64,000 nt of DNA, taken from assembly GCF_000471905.2 (NCBI RefSeq), contig NW_006498507.1, forward strand, positions 2,907,420 through 2,971,419, read 5' to 3'. A program made the position numbers and the translations under genes. This document shows, one piece after another, positions 1 through 11,381 of this stretch. This stretch comes from Amborella trichopoda (lineage: Eukaryota > Streptophyta > Magnoliopsida > Amborellales > Amborellaceae). Below the pieces are notes generated by a model. The model was not told the origin of the DNA, did no database searches, and was given only the letters and a program-made list of their open reading frames with translations. The number at the start of each line of letters is the position of its first letter. The first letter of the stretch is position 1.

Positions 1-50
1 AATGATACATATCTAAATATTTGAGTATGTTAGTCCCAATAAAAAATAAG

Positions 51-130
51 AAAAAATTACACATATATTCGTTATACTTTATCTTATTACGGATCTATCA
101 AATATTTTTTGTTATTATATTTGTGTCCAT
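51..130 (+). repeat. Left terminal inverted repeat of the MULE
   Basis: Pairs with the reverse complement of 8015-8103: an AAAAAAT start, then GTTATACTTTA, then TTATTACGG in the same order and spacing. Identity is imperfect, as expected for an old copy. The outer edge is not certain. Confidence 0.65.
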
Positions 131-169
131 CTATGACGTTTTTTTTTTAAAAAAATATCTTTACCCTTT

Positions 170-310
170 TTCGAATGTTCAACATCCGAATTTTTACAAT
201 TTTCGGATGTTCATTATCCGAAAATAGCCGCAGCTCCAACAATGATTTTTGTTATTTTCAAATGTTCAACATCCAAATTTATGATATTTTTGGATGTTGA
301 ACATCCGAAA
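170..310. repeat. Left-end palindromes (TTCGGATGTT half-sites)
   Basis: Four imperfect palindromes of about 21-25 bp, each TTCGGATGTT followed by one centre base and the complement, lie at about 170-190, 202-224, 255-276 and 288-310. The same unit recurs at 3541-4045 and 7893-7975. This is seen directly; the function is unknown. Confidence 0.8.
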
Positions 311-359
311 TTTTTCACGCCAACATTTCCCATGTACAAGCAGAAACTTATTTATTTTT

Positions 360-921
360 ATTTTTATAAAGTTGGGAAAAACCGAGCATTGAAGCATCAC
401 ACCCCTTTTACTGTCACTTAATAATGTAACCCACAAAGTTGAAGAGATTGACTCATTATTTGGACGTGATTGGTACCGTTCTTACTCTTTTTTTTTACGG
501 TTGATTAATTGAAGTTTATTATCTGTTATTTTTTAGGATATTTTATTTTGTTAATAATATTTGTTGTGTATTTTTATTAATAAAAAGAATTTGTGTAATA
601 TTGATGAAGTTATTTGTTTTATATAATTATTTATTGTTGGTATTATGTTGATACATTGTATTCATTGTTTTGGCTAAATAATTGTTAAAGTTGTTTGGTT
701 GTATTAAAATTTGTTGTTTATTTTGTGTTTATGTGAGTATTTATTGTTTTCTTTTGTTTAATGTTTATTACTCACAATTTTAGTAGTACACTATTTCAAT
801 TTATTATGTAATACTCAGATTTTATGAACCCTAAAGTAGTTAGAAATATCCCAATATTTGGTAATTTTTTTGTATTGATTTTTTGTAACACAAATTTTGC
901 TATTCATTTAATACAATAGTA
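360..921 (+). other. MULE leader, T-rich, no gene seen
   Basis: About 560 bp of T-rich sequence between the left-end palindromes and the first transposase segment. It would have held the promoter and 5' untranslated region of the transposase. I see no certain TATA box and no open frame. Confidence 0.4.
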
Positions 922-3200
922 TTGACGATGGCTACTGAGGGAGTGCAACTGGTATTCCGATATGGGGGGTCATTTGAGACGAATGCACATGACGGACGTG
1001 TTATTTATAAAGGAGGAAAATTGAAGGTCACACAATATAATGAGAATAGTTCATTGGAAGAACTAAAAAGTCATTTTACTATTTTAACTAAGTGTGTTCT
1101 AAGCAAATTAGCTATTATGTACCACAACACAAGCCTATCTAGTGGGCTTGATTTGATTGATGTTAGTGATGATATATATGTATCTTTTATGTTGGAGGGG
1201 AATATTCGAGAATTGTAATACATATTGTCGAGCCACAACAAGAATCTGTTACTGAGGCCCATCTTCAAGGAATATGTATATCTACAATTTATTTTTTCAT
1301 CTGTAAATTGTTTTATTTTAATCTTATATGTGCAGAAATTGTTGTTTCATCTTACATTCTATCTTTTGTCAACAGTCGGCGTAACGCTTTACCTGAGCAA
1401 GATCAAAATATTCAAGTGGCGCTCAACCCTAAGCTTGTACCAGAGCATGATATGGAGGATAATGAACCACTAGAGAGTCCATGTAGAGGAGTTGGTAACA
1501 AGGTTCAATTGAATGTAGGGCAATTTTTTTTGAAAATGTTAATGAATGCCGGCATCATCTAGTTGATTTTGTAATCACAATAATTTTGTTTTAAAGTTTG
1601 ACAAAAGTGAATTAGGACGGGTGTGGGCAAGTTGCAAGGCAGAGGGATGCACATGGCAAATGCGATGTTTACGAGTTGGCAGTACCACATACTTTAAAGT
1701 GAAGTCTATGGCTAAGGAGCACACATGTAGTGGTCCAATGGGGAACGTCCATCAACCACTAGCTCGTAGCGATTGGGTGGCAAACAAGATTAAAGGCCGC
1801 CTTCTTGACCAACCAAAAACTAAAGCAAAAGACATTATAAAGGATGTTCAACGTGATCACAGAGTCAAGCTTTCGTACATGCAAGCTTGGTGGGGAAAAG
1901 AGGTTGCTAGAGAGATGATAGATGGATCATATGAACAATAATACCATGATTTCCCCATGTATATTGAGACGATCTGAAGAACCAACCCGGGAACCGAAGT
2001 TCGCATCCACACAGAAGAAGGTAGGTTCAAACGACTATTTAATGCTTATCGTCCATGCATTATGGGTTTTGTTAATGGATGCAGGCCACTAATTGGTATT
2101 GATGGAACATTTCTAAAAGGAATATATTAAGGCATTTTATTGTGCGTCATCGCGTTAGATGCAAATAATAGGCTCTTCTCATTGGCATTTGCAGTGGTTG
2201 AGAATGAGAACTACTAGGTTTGGTATTGGTTATTAAGTATATTGAGTGAGCTATTGAATGGGTACCCTAATCTTCCTGCCTTAACCATTATATCAGATCG
2301 ACAGAAAAGCTTGCCAGAAGCAATAGAAAAATGCTTTCCTACATATTTTCCATCATTTTGCGTGAGATATATGGGACAGAACTTCAAGAGCTTTATGAAG
2401 AGGTCAACAAATACTGAAGTATTGCTGATGCTGTTTTGGAAGGTTGCTCATAAAGTGACCATTGGTGGATTTGAAAAAATAATGTTTGATATACAGTGTG
2501 CCGATCTAGAAGCATATGATTGGATTAAGAATATTCCTCCCAAATTTTAGGCAGATGCCCATTTTTCAGCATCTAAATATAGTCATCTTACCTCAAATAT
2601 GGCTGAGTCTTTCAATGCTTAAATTTCTCGAGAGAAGCCGATTATTACAATGTGTGAAGAAACATAGATATAGTTGATGATCAGGTTTGAAGAGAAGATG
2701 AAGTTAGGTAATACTTGAAGCGGCATGCTAGTACCGAAGGCCCAAGAATTACTTGACATGCGAAAGATGAAGGCTCAATTTTTGCTCACAGTTATATCTG
2801 CCATGAACACGCAGTTTGAGATCCAATATCTTGGGAAGAAGTACGCTGTTAATTTAACACATTGGACATGCAGTTGTAGAAAATGACAACTCAGTGGCAT
2901 TCGGTGTGCCCATGCCATTGTAGCCATTAACCATATACATTTGGATCCCACTGTTTACTGCCTTAAGTATTTTATAGTGGAATACTTTAAAAGGGCATTT
3001 GAAACTCCCTTTGCGCCTGTCTCGGATGATATGGAGTTGACAGGTATTTACAACTAGACAGTGTTACCACCAAGGACTACATGCCTTCTCGGTAGGCAAA
3101 AAAAGCAACGAAGAATAACTGAGACGGAATATCCGATCACCAGGCCTTTGAAGTGCAAACGATGTGGCACAGAGGCATGCAGAGAACCGATAGAGTGAAT
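922..3200 (+). pseudogene. MULE transposase pseudogene
   Basis: Conceptual reading across broken frames gives the MULE transposase modules in order. An N-terminal region at 922-1218 carries YGG and YKGG motifs. A Mutator DNA-binding-type domain at about 1600-1941 has C-x(4)-C spacing in WASCKAEGCTW and a later EHTC. The catalytic DDE core at about 2040-2560 has the IDGTFLKG motif with the first Asp and ISDRQKSLPEAI with the second. A SWIM zinc finger at about 2860-2930 reads CSCRK...GIRCAHA, and a degenerate CCHC knuckle CKRCG lies at about 3155. At least eight in-frame stops and several frame changes interrupt it, for example TAA at about 2128, TAG at 2215 and 2548, and TGA at about 2884. 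It is therefore a pseudogene. A functional enzyme would cut and rejoin the element ends. Confidence 0.85.
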
Positions 3201-3364
3201 TACTTGATGTTAATATTGTATTCTTATATCGAATTATGAATTAATGAATGGAGTGAATATTGTGTTTTTGTTGTCAAAATTGTGTTAGTGCAATTGGAAT
3301 GCTTTATTGTCATAAATCTTCTAATTGTGTTACTGCAATTGTGTTAGGCCTAAAAAATGTGTTA

Positions 3365-3520
3365 TTCTCATGTCCATGCATTCAAAAATGAGTTATAAGA
3401 TACACTATTTCCAAACCTTGAAGTCCATTTATTTCTTATGTCCATGCATCTTTTTTTCATGTCCATGCATTCTTTTTTTTTTCATGTCCATATGTTATTC
3501 TCATGTCCATGCATCCATTT
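3365..3520 (+). repeat. Short dispersed tandem motif TGTCCATGCAT
   Basis: The motif TGTCCATGCAT and close variants occur about six times in 150 bp, separated by T-rich tracts. It lies just downstream of the transposase remnant and before the palindrome cluster. Confidence 0.6.
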
Positions 3521-3540
3521 TTTTCCAAACCTTGATCAAT

Positions 3541-4045
3541 TTTTGGATGTTGGACATCCGAAAAGTCAAAATTTTATGATGTACAACATTTGAAAATATG
3601 ACTGTCAAAATCCATCAAATTTTTGGATGTTGAACATCCGAAAATGTGACTGTCACAATCCAGGTACTTCCTGGATTTTAACAGTCAAATTTTCGAATGT
3701 TAAACATTCAAAAATTGCCAGTTTTTGTATGTTCAACATCCGAAATCATTTTCGGATGTTGAACATTCGAAAATTTGACTGAATTGTGACATTCACATTT
3801 TCGGATGTTCAACTTCCAAAAATTTGACATTTGACTATCAAAATCCAGGAAGCTCATGTATGATATTTTCGGATGTTCAACATCCGAAAAATTCCATTTT
3901 TCATATGTTTAATATCCGAAAATGATTTCAGATGTTGAACATCCGAATATTGAAATTTTCGGACGTTCAACATCCGAAAATGTGACTGTGACACCAGGAA
4001 CTTGGATTTTGATAGTCACATTTTCAAATGTTGGACATCCGAAAA
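3541..4045. repeat. Central palindrome cluster between two convergent MULE genes
   Basis: About twelve palindromes with half-site TTCGGATGTT stand in 505 bp, at about 3541, 3572, 3618, 3691, 3724, 3750, 3798, 3866, 3897, 3927, 3955 and 4021. Several are perfect over 21-25 bp, such as 3866-3890. The spacers themselves carry inverted pieces (GACTGTCA with AATCCAGGA, and TCCTGGATT with GACAGTCA). The array sits between the 3' ends of the transposase and the PMD gene. It could be binding sites, a convergent terminator region or simply a satellite-like expansion. Confidence 0.8.
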
Positions 4046-4496
4046 TTATTAAGACATTAGATTGATCATCAATTTTCCTATCACATGTTCAACTTTCCCT
4101 AGTTCACATGATTTCTGTCACATGTTCAACTTTCCCTAGTTTAATACACATGTGCCACATGCTAGTCTTCACCTCTCAGTGATTATTTTCAGAAACTCAA
4201 ATTATTAAATAATTTTAATACGCAACAAGCCACAAACTCCATTAAATCTGTAAATACTTAAACGAAAGTACAAAGAAAAATTTAAGCGAAAGTAGAAGTG
4301 ACCACTACAAACTTAATTTAACAAATTGGGTGGGTGCAATACATTTCAAAAGTTAAAATGACCAAGTCTGCCAATACATTACACGGGTCAAGACCCCATT
4401 ACCCTGGTCGCTTTCTCTTAGGCTGATACTGTTTCTTTCGTGTGTCATATCTTCAAGATTCCTCAACTGCAGGTTGTGTGGATGGAGCTAGGTCTT

Positions 4497-6570
4497 CTAC
4501 AGCCCGACTACTTTCACCACTCCATCATGTCCGACATCGTCAGGTGCACCTTCGCCATTATATTGACGTTGCAAATTTTCCATCCTGGCTTCTACGTCAC
4601 CCATATCCACAGGCACAAATTTAAACAATGTTTCAAACGTGTTGTTAACGCAATTATAAACTTCAAGATACCACTTCTGTCTAAGTGTAAGTGCCTCTGC
4701 TAACCTGACTATAGATGTTTGAATTGCACTAACTTGCACAAACAAGATTACATAATTAATATATTTAAACAATTTCATAGAATTAATAGGTAAATAAAAT
4801 ACTATAAGAATTTATAGGTCAATATAAATGTACCAACTGGTCCTCATAACCTCGAGGTCTCATTATATACTGTGGTTTATGAGCAGGAACCACATCTTCT
4901 TCTTCATGGATATGAGGGTGCAATAGGTCTTTGGATGGGTTAGCGATATTATGTATTAGAGGATGGGACACCAATGTACCAGGCCTTGTACCCCTCTGAG
5001 GGTAACCAATTGTCAGTATCTTCTATAATTTCAGGCATCATGTGGTCATGGCAAGACAATCGGTGAGCGATTTACTCTGCATTCACAGTTCGTCAATCTT
5101 GCTGCCTACCTTGTATGCTAGCCCTCTTACTAACAACCAAGGGATTCCTAGGAATGCCCTGTTTAGCTCCAAATTGCGGGAGTACTCAATCTGGCATGTA
5201 TGACTCGGCAATATCATCAAATATTAGTGTTGTAATGTACATTATAGGTTGATATGCCTGCTGCCTATCATCTGAAATGACCTCATCAGGTTTGAAATGC
5301 GGATTCCAGATTACTTGTTATATGATATGCAATCTGTCAAAATCATTACAAATACTTAAATACATTTGAAAGTAATAAATATCAAATTATACACTAACCT
5401 CATTAGGTTGGAGGTTATCAAATTCTTGTCTGATGAGAGGCATTAGGTTATGTGGATTGCCATAATATTTCTTCAATGGCTCTCATCTTTTGGCCCTAGG
5501 CATATTTGGAGAGATACTATATGGTATGGGCCTCATATGCATAATATGTTCCTACGACCAACACTATAATAGATTAAGATATGATAAATATTAAATATGT
5601 TAGGAAAACAATCTAAACTATTACGCTTATGTCATATACCAAAAAAAAAGTTATTTGCATGAAGTGGTTGAACGGCTAAAATGTCTTCGTTTAAAAGTGC
5701 AAGCTTTTCCAAGGGTTGCAACACCCCAAGCATATGTGCAAGCTTTTCCAACGGCTAAAATGTCTTCGTTGAACGCAAGGGTTGCAACACCCCAAGCATA
5801 TATGCTGGCTCCCTCAATATCTTCAAAAACTACAAGTACCTTGTTGGCACTATTGAAACTGATGCATCAGTGAATATGGTGACACTGATGAGGAGCAGCT
5901 ATGCTTGAGTATATCTATAAACTTGAACAGGGGTTGCATCAAGTGGCAATTCCCTAAAATTTGCCTTCAACCATGTATACCTCAAGCTTGTTAGGTTGCC
6001 ATCAGGGACTATACCTAAATTGTGTTCTATATACTGTCGCATGTCACTGATAGGACGACATGTAATTAGGTCTCAATCCACAGCTAGTCCTAATAACTCG
6101 TATACATCAAATAGCGTTGGTGTCATCTCACCAATATGAATGTTGAAATGAAATGTGTTGGTCTCAAAACGCCATCTCTCTACATTAGCTAAGACCAACG
6201 GATGATCAATTCGACCGGGCCGAATGATAGACAAGGGACCCAACCCAGACGCATTTACTAATTCAACTTGCTCTTTTGTTAATTTCCATTCATTTAATTG
6301 ATAACTCTTTTCTTCAATTCTAATTTCTTCTTTCTCCTGAAATACAACAAATAGACAACATATTAGTCCCATATACATGTATTTCTCATAAAATGTTTAA
6401 ACCTGAGTACAATTTATTGTAAAATAACAAATTAATAAAAATGGCAGATGAATATATGCATATACCTGTCATTCCCATATAACATATGATGCACGTTTAG
6501 GATGAAGTTGCAGCAAACTAGGGTCCTGAGGACCTCCTGGGCATCCTGCATCGAGATGTAAACGGTTCAT
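4497..6570 (-). pseudogene. Plant mobile domain (PMD) gene inside the MULE, degenerate
   Basis: The - strand reading starts at an ATG at 6570 (MNRLHLDAGCPGGPQDPSLL, then ASYVIWE). A short intron follows, with donor at 6464-6465 and acceptor at 6337-6338. The PMD core comes next: LTKEQVELVNASGLGPL, VERWRFETNTFHF, IGEMTPTLFDVYELLGLAVD, then CRPISDMRQYIEHNLGIVPDG and VYRYTQA. Downstream blocks at 5540-4850 give PRAKR, WNPHFKPDEV and similar pieces typical of the C-terminal half of this family. Stops occur after VIWE, after RYTQA and repeatedly further on, so it is broken. A last open piece at 4497-4778 may be its tail. PMD proteins occur both as host genes (MAIN/MAIL) and inside transposons; the context here says transposon-borne. 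Confidence 0.8.
5673..5815. repeat. Local tandem duplication inside the PMD gene
   Basis: A block containing GGGTTGCAACACCCCAAGCA is present twice, together with GGCTAAAATGTCTTCGTT. The result is an interleaved duplication of roughly 70-90 bp. It adds to the disruption of the PMD frame. Confidence 0.7.
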
Positions 6571-6599
6571 ATTCACTGAAATCACATATGGTCACCATA

Positions 6600-7880
6600 T
6601 TAATCATAGGGTTACATATACAGATATTTACTTGATAACAAACACCCAATAATGACATGCTATTATTAAACGGAAAAATTTATAAATTTTAGACCATAAA
6701 CTGGTGTTATAGACTATAACCTAATACCATTCTATCAAAAGAACATGATAATGCAATAGAATTAATTCGAGACAGCAGTACCTCACAATTCATTTGCATA
6801 AAGAATCAATGAAACAATGCTAAGTCACAAATCGAATGAGCTCTCAAATAAATCTAGTCACGAATTATTTTATCCAAAATATAAGTCACATAAATCATAT
6901 AAAATATTCAAATGTTCAAACTAAATATGTGCTTCAATCATAAATCTAGTCGCAAAATATATAGGATTTGTCTGATACGACAACCACAATCAGAGATCAA
7001 CTAGAAAGGATTAGGATCACAAGAGACATGAAAACGAATTTCCTGACTATAGATATGAATATCAATCCTAATAAGACAAATTATAGTGATAAAAGATCCG
7101 AATCACATAACCTAATTGACAAATATCCAAAAGAAGAAGTACTCGAGTAATCTATAAATGGTGCTATTTTATGAAATGTTTCATTGATTCATACATAGAA
7201 ATGTCTTTCTATGTATGATTAACATCCCTAGGATCAATACACAACTTTTTCTTGAGTTAACAAAAAAGATTATAGATAAATACATTTCACAATTATATGT
7301 CCGAAGTAAATTTACTTACTAAATACTTTGCAAAATATTCAAAGTAAATATGTACTTGAATCATAAATCATATACAAATTTTAATTTTTAAGCTACTCAA
7401 TCTATCAACTACAAAAATCAACAATTTACTAAATCTAACACAAATATATGCTAAAGACAATAAACCCCAAAATTTAAGTAATTTACAGTTCTACAGATAC
7501 CACAAAATTTCAAATTCTCAAAACACCCAAATTTTAAATATCTAATTTAATCACAATGGAGCCACAAATTAAATCAATCTATACCCAAATCACAAGAAAT
7601 AACTACTCTGCTTGAGTATAAACCCTAACAAAAAATCAGGTGGCAATCTAAATATAAAAAATCGACCCACATACCTTTACTATGTGAAATTGCTTCAAAA
7701 TCCAAGAAATGCTACAACGTACACTGTTGAAAATCAATATCTAAAAACTATTTACTATTCTTTACCAATAGAAGATCAAATAGGCGCACAAAATCATTCA
7801 CACACGAAGCACTCTGAAACAATGAACAAAAACACAGAAAATAGAGAAGACGAAGTGAAATACACTGTCCGCGCTATTCC
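6600..7880. other. AT-rich right arm of the MULE, no gene seen
   Basis: This lies upstream of the PMD start and inside the right end. Several short open frames exist (for example 7612-7890), but none shows a domain, a plausible start context or a family match. It probably held the PMD promoter and then non-coding filler. Confidence 0.4.
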
Positions 7881-7892
7881 GAAAATATGAAA

Positions 7893-7975
7893 TTTTCAGA
7901 TGTTGAACATTTGAAAATAGTAAATTGAACGTTTTTTTTCAAGCCTATTTTCGGATGTTAAGCATCCAAAAATGG
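7893..7975. repeat. Right-end palindromes (TTCGGATGTT type)
   Basis: Two palindromes at about 7893-7917 and 7951-7975 match the units at the left end and in the centre of the element. Confidence 0.75.
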
Positions 7976-8014
7976 TCAAAGTTGTCTGTTTTAAAAAATA
8001 ACTTTAGGAAAGGT

Positions 8015-8103
8015 AAAAAACGGACAATTGTGTAATAACGAAAACGATTTGGTGAAACCGTAATAACGTAAAGTATAACAGATATGTATGTAAATTTTTT
8101 AAA
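8015..8103 (-). repeat. Right terminal inverted repeat of the MULE
   Basis: Reverse complement of this stretch matches 51-130 (see the left repeat). A copia-like LTR follows directly to the right, so the original flank and target duplication are hard to read. Confidence 0.65.
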
Positions 8104-8149
8104 AAATAATAACAGATAAATAAAATTTAAATCGATAAACAACTTACTC

Positions 8150-8792
8150 GGATCTGTCCTTAAATCACACGATGGACCTAAGGTTCCATACCAAGTCCCT
8201 ATAGACCAAAGCATCCGGTGACAGGCTACCTTGAGAGTCCTCTTGATGAATCTTCTTTACCAATTTTCTATCATTATCTATTTCTTACTTGAGGGGTTAA
8301 CCTCTTTTTATAGAGAACCATATTTTTATAACTCTCACATTCATGGTCTATAGGAGTTGAGATCCAAGTATAATTCTTACCTTAATTTCTTTAAGTGCAA
8401 CTAATTAGGATTAACAAATTGTCACTAAACTGTTAATCCTATGCAATGAGCTAAACTTGTCATTAGTGCACTAATGACTCTCATAATAGGATGTCATCCA
8501 AGCATTCCTACAACTTGATAAAAGATATTTAGCAATTAAATAATTTTGTACATCTATAATATAAAAAAAATTCTTACAAAGAATTCAAGCACATCATTGG
8601 GTTTTCTCTCTAGTGACACTGGGTTTTCCCTCCAGTGCAACATCTTATAAAAGCTCAAAAATGGATCTTACTATATGATATTACCCCGTGTCAACCACAT
8701 GGGATCTCACATATACTATTCAATATGACTTTTGTACCATTATTGAAAAAATAAATTCCCAGGATAAAAGAGCCTGATAGGCCACATTTCCA
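8150..8792 (-). mobile_element. Copia-type LTR remnant (solo or partial)
   Basis: Read on the - strand it begins TGTTGGAAATGTGGCC, a typical Ty1-copia LTR start, at 8792. It continues through a GCACTGGAGGGAAAACCC block common in plant copia LTRs. The other end is near 8150-8210 but not exact. The 5 bp after the LTR are GAGTA and I found no matching copy on the other side, so one end may be lost. No reverse transcriptase or other internal region accompanies it. Confidence 0.6.
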
Positions 8793-8873
8793 ACAGAGTA
8801 TCGGTGTATTTTTATAAATATAACTAAATAAAATTTTAAATAAAAATGGTCATAATAACCCTAAATTTATCAG

Positions 8874-9265
8874 CAAAAAGTTTACATAGAGCCGAGGCTC
8901 TAAACAATCAAATGTGAGCCTACCTCAAAAATTTCACTAGAAGAGGTTATTTTGATCATCAAATATCCTCAAATTGATCATCTCGACATCAAGATCTATG
9001 GACCTGAGAATAAAATGGATTTTAAGTTTTGGAAATAGTGTATTTTGTAACATATTTTTGGACCGTCAATTTTCAAGATTTTCAAGTTTTCATAGATCTA
9101 TCAATCTACTCTATTTTTGAAGCTTTAAACTTTATAAATAAATATGAAAATATATTTTAAGGCTATCACAATTATTTTCAGTATTGAAACCACATTTCTC
9201 GATACTATTTGAAGGTAGGCTCTAATTTTATTGTTTAGAGCCTAGGCTCTATACAAACTTCACCC
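8874..9265 (-). mobile_element. MITE family M1, copy 1
   Basis: Inverted ends read AGTTTACATAGAGCC on the left and GGCTCTATACAAAC on the right, each with an internal AGAGCC(G/T)AGGCTCT palindrome. The length is about 390 bp. Flanks AATTTATCA and AATTATTAC resemble a decayed 9-bp duplication. There is no coding capacity. Confidence 0.8.
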
Positions 9266-9713
9266 AATTATTACGAGTCAATAGTTTTTTATTCAAAATA
9301 TTTTTTTATTAATTTTATTCAATCATACTTATAAACTTATAACAGTGAACCTAAAACTAAAATTTGAGATTAATTCTTTAAATAAAAACCCTTTTTTTAA
9401 AAAAATATTATTAGCCCTTGGATGAGCATGGTTCAATATGAACTATTAAAAAGTGCATCTCCACTTTTTAAGCTTCTACGTAGTGTACACTTTCCTGACC
9501 CTTTTCCTTAGAACAAAATGAAGATGTTTATTTTTTATTTTTTTGAACATTAATGTTAGTTTATCTATATATATATATAAAAGATTCGGTTTTAGTGAGT
9601 TAGCCACATGTGCGTCTCCTCATGCATCAAACATCCAACTTAGAGATGGATATAAAAAAAAAAGTGCTTTCAGTATACCTCAAAGTAGATGGTGGCAAAA
9701 CCTATTTTGAAAA
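9266..9713. other. Unassigned AT-rich spacer
   Basis: No gene, RNA or repeat end recognised, apart from a short (TA)n tract at about 9568-9580. Confidence 0.4.
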
Positions 9714-11381
9714 AGGAAAATTGTTTCATACAGGTTGGACCGCACGACTACATATGCAGTCCAAAAAGTGTAAAGCATTCATCTTACAGATGGATGCAAG
9801 TAGGTGTTTCATTAAAAACAATAGAAACTAATGGTCCAAATGTTTTTTTTTTTTTTTGACAATTCAAAATTTATTAATAATGGGTGCAACTTACATCAGG
9901 GAATCTACATTATCAGAAATCACAAGAGAATCCAAATCCACTCTCCTCTTAGTAAATAAATCAACCACATCATTTGCCTCCCTATACATATGTGCTAGGG
10001 ATAAAGTCAAAGATGATATCATATCAAAGATTTGCAAACCGATCAATTTCAGTTACCAAGGGAAACATTATTCTTTCTTACACTATTTAGTAACATTCAG
10101 CGAATCCCCTTCAATAATGAATCCACCTCCAAAATTTTTGGCCACCAATAATTTCAAACCATAGAAGAAAGCAAGTAATTCAACATGATTTGCCGTAGTA
10201 ACTCCACACCGGCCAATATATGCAACTATTACATTTCCTTACCAATCACGGACCATTACATAGAATCCAACTAGGTCAGGGTTGCCCAAAGAGCTACCAT
10301 CAAAATTCAATTTGAAAACACCTTGGTTTAGTGGCTTCCACCTAGCGCATGGTCTATTTCTAGGCATATCCAATTGAAATAGATTAGAAATATTAATCAT
10401 AACATCAATCTTAGATATTCCCCTTCATTCCTTAGTAAGGGACAACCAAGATCATAGAGATAGTTTGATGTTGTTTACCACCCTATCAAAACTACAAACC
10501 ACCCCTTCAAATGTTTTTCAATTCCTCTCCATCCAAACTTCCCATAAGATAACTCCCCTTAAAATCTTCCAAATAGATCCACCAATTTTCGGTAAAGTCA
10601 CATCCATTTGAGTTATCAAATCCAAAACATATTGTGGAAAAGTTGGATTTATCCCCATCATTTGAAAACACCACTACCAAATTTTGGATATGAATGAGCA
10701 ATGAATAAACAAGTATGCCCCAGTCTCGCCATCTTCTTTACATATTAAGCACACATTCGTGATTATCTTCCCTCTCTTAATCAAATTATCAATAGTAAGA
10801 ACTTTATCTTGAGCTGCTAACCAAATGAAAACTTATACTTTATGAGGAAGATGCTATCTCCAAATCTGCAAAATCTTATGAAGATTCCATCGCACTCTAT
10901 AAAAAAAGAGTAGTGTATAAATAGATTTGACAGAAAACTGCCCATTATTTTCTATTTCCCACTCCAATTTGTCCTCATAATGCTGCCTGATAAACGTCTG
11001 CTCAAGGTCTTACAAAATGTTGATAAGCGGCAGATAAATATAACTTTGAATTCTCTAATAAGGGAATGTGATGTTCCAACTAACCTTATTACCTCTAACT
11101 TCTACTACATCTGCTACCGTAGCTTGGGGATAACTGACTTTTTCAAATAAAAGAGGATAAACATATTTTAAGGGTAAATCTCCCAACCACTTATGGTGCT
11201 AGAATGATACCGAAGCCGCCGAACTAGCCAACTACCTAACATTGCAATCCACCACCTGTTTGAAAGCATTAATATCTCTCCAAAGAAATGAAGTATAATC
11301 ACTTTTATCTCCTCTATTAATCCACATACCAAAACTACCCACGCCATAGTTAGACACAAGCACTTTACAGTGAATGCTTCT

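Larger units (their letters stand above)
45..8140. mobile_element. Decayed Mutator-like element (MULE) with transposase and PMD gene
   Basis: The inverted ends are visible: the segment at about 51-130 and the reverse complement of about 8015-8103 share the core GTTATACTTTA(T/C)(C/G)TTATTACGG and drift apart inward. Between them lie a + strand MULE transposase remnant (922-3200), a palindrome-rich spacer (3541-4045) and a - strand plant-mobile-domain gene (about 4500-6570). MULEs carrying PMD genes are known in plants. The exact outer ends and the target duplication could not be fixed; the left end may run to or beyond the window edge. Both genes are broken, so the copy cannot move by itself. 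Confidence 0.75.

Noticed and set aside
3541-4045. Possible CRISPR-like array from regular palindromes
   Set aside because: Spacing is irregular, the units are themselves palindromic with single-base centres, the spacers are related to each other, and this is a plant nuclear sequence.
7612-7890. 92-residue open frame in the right arm of the MULE
   Set aside because: Lys/Asn/Thr-rich as expected from AT-rich DNA, no domain, and it ends in the terminal palindrome region.
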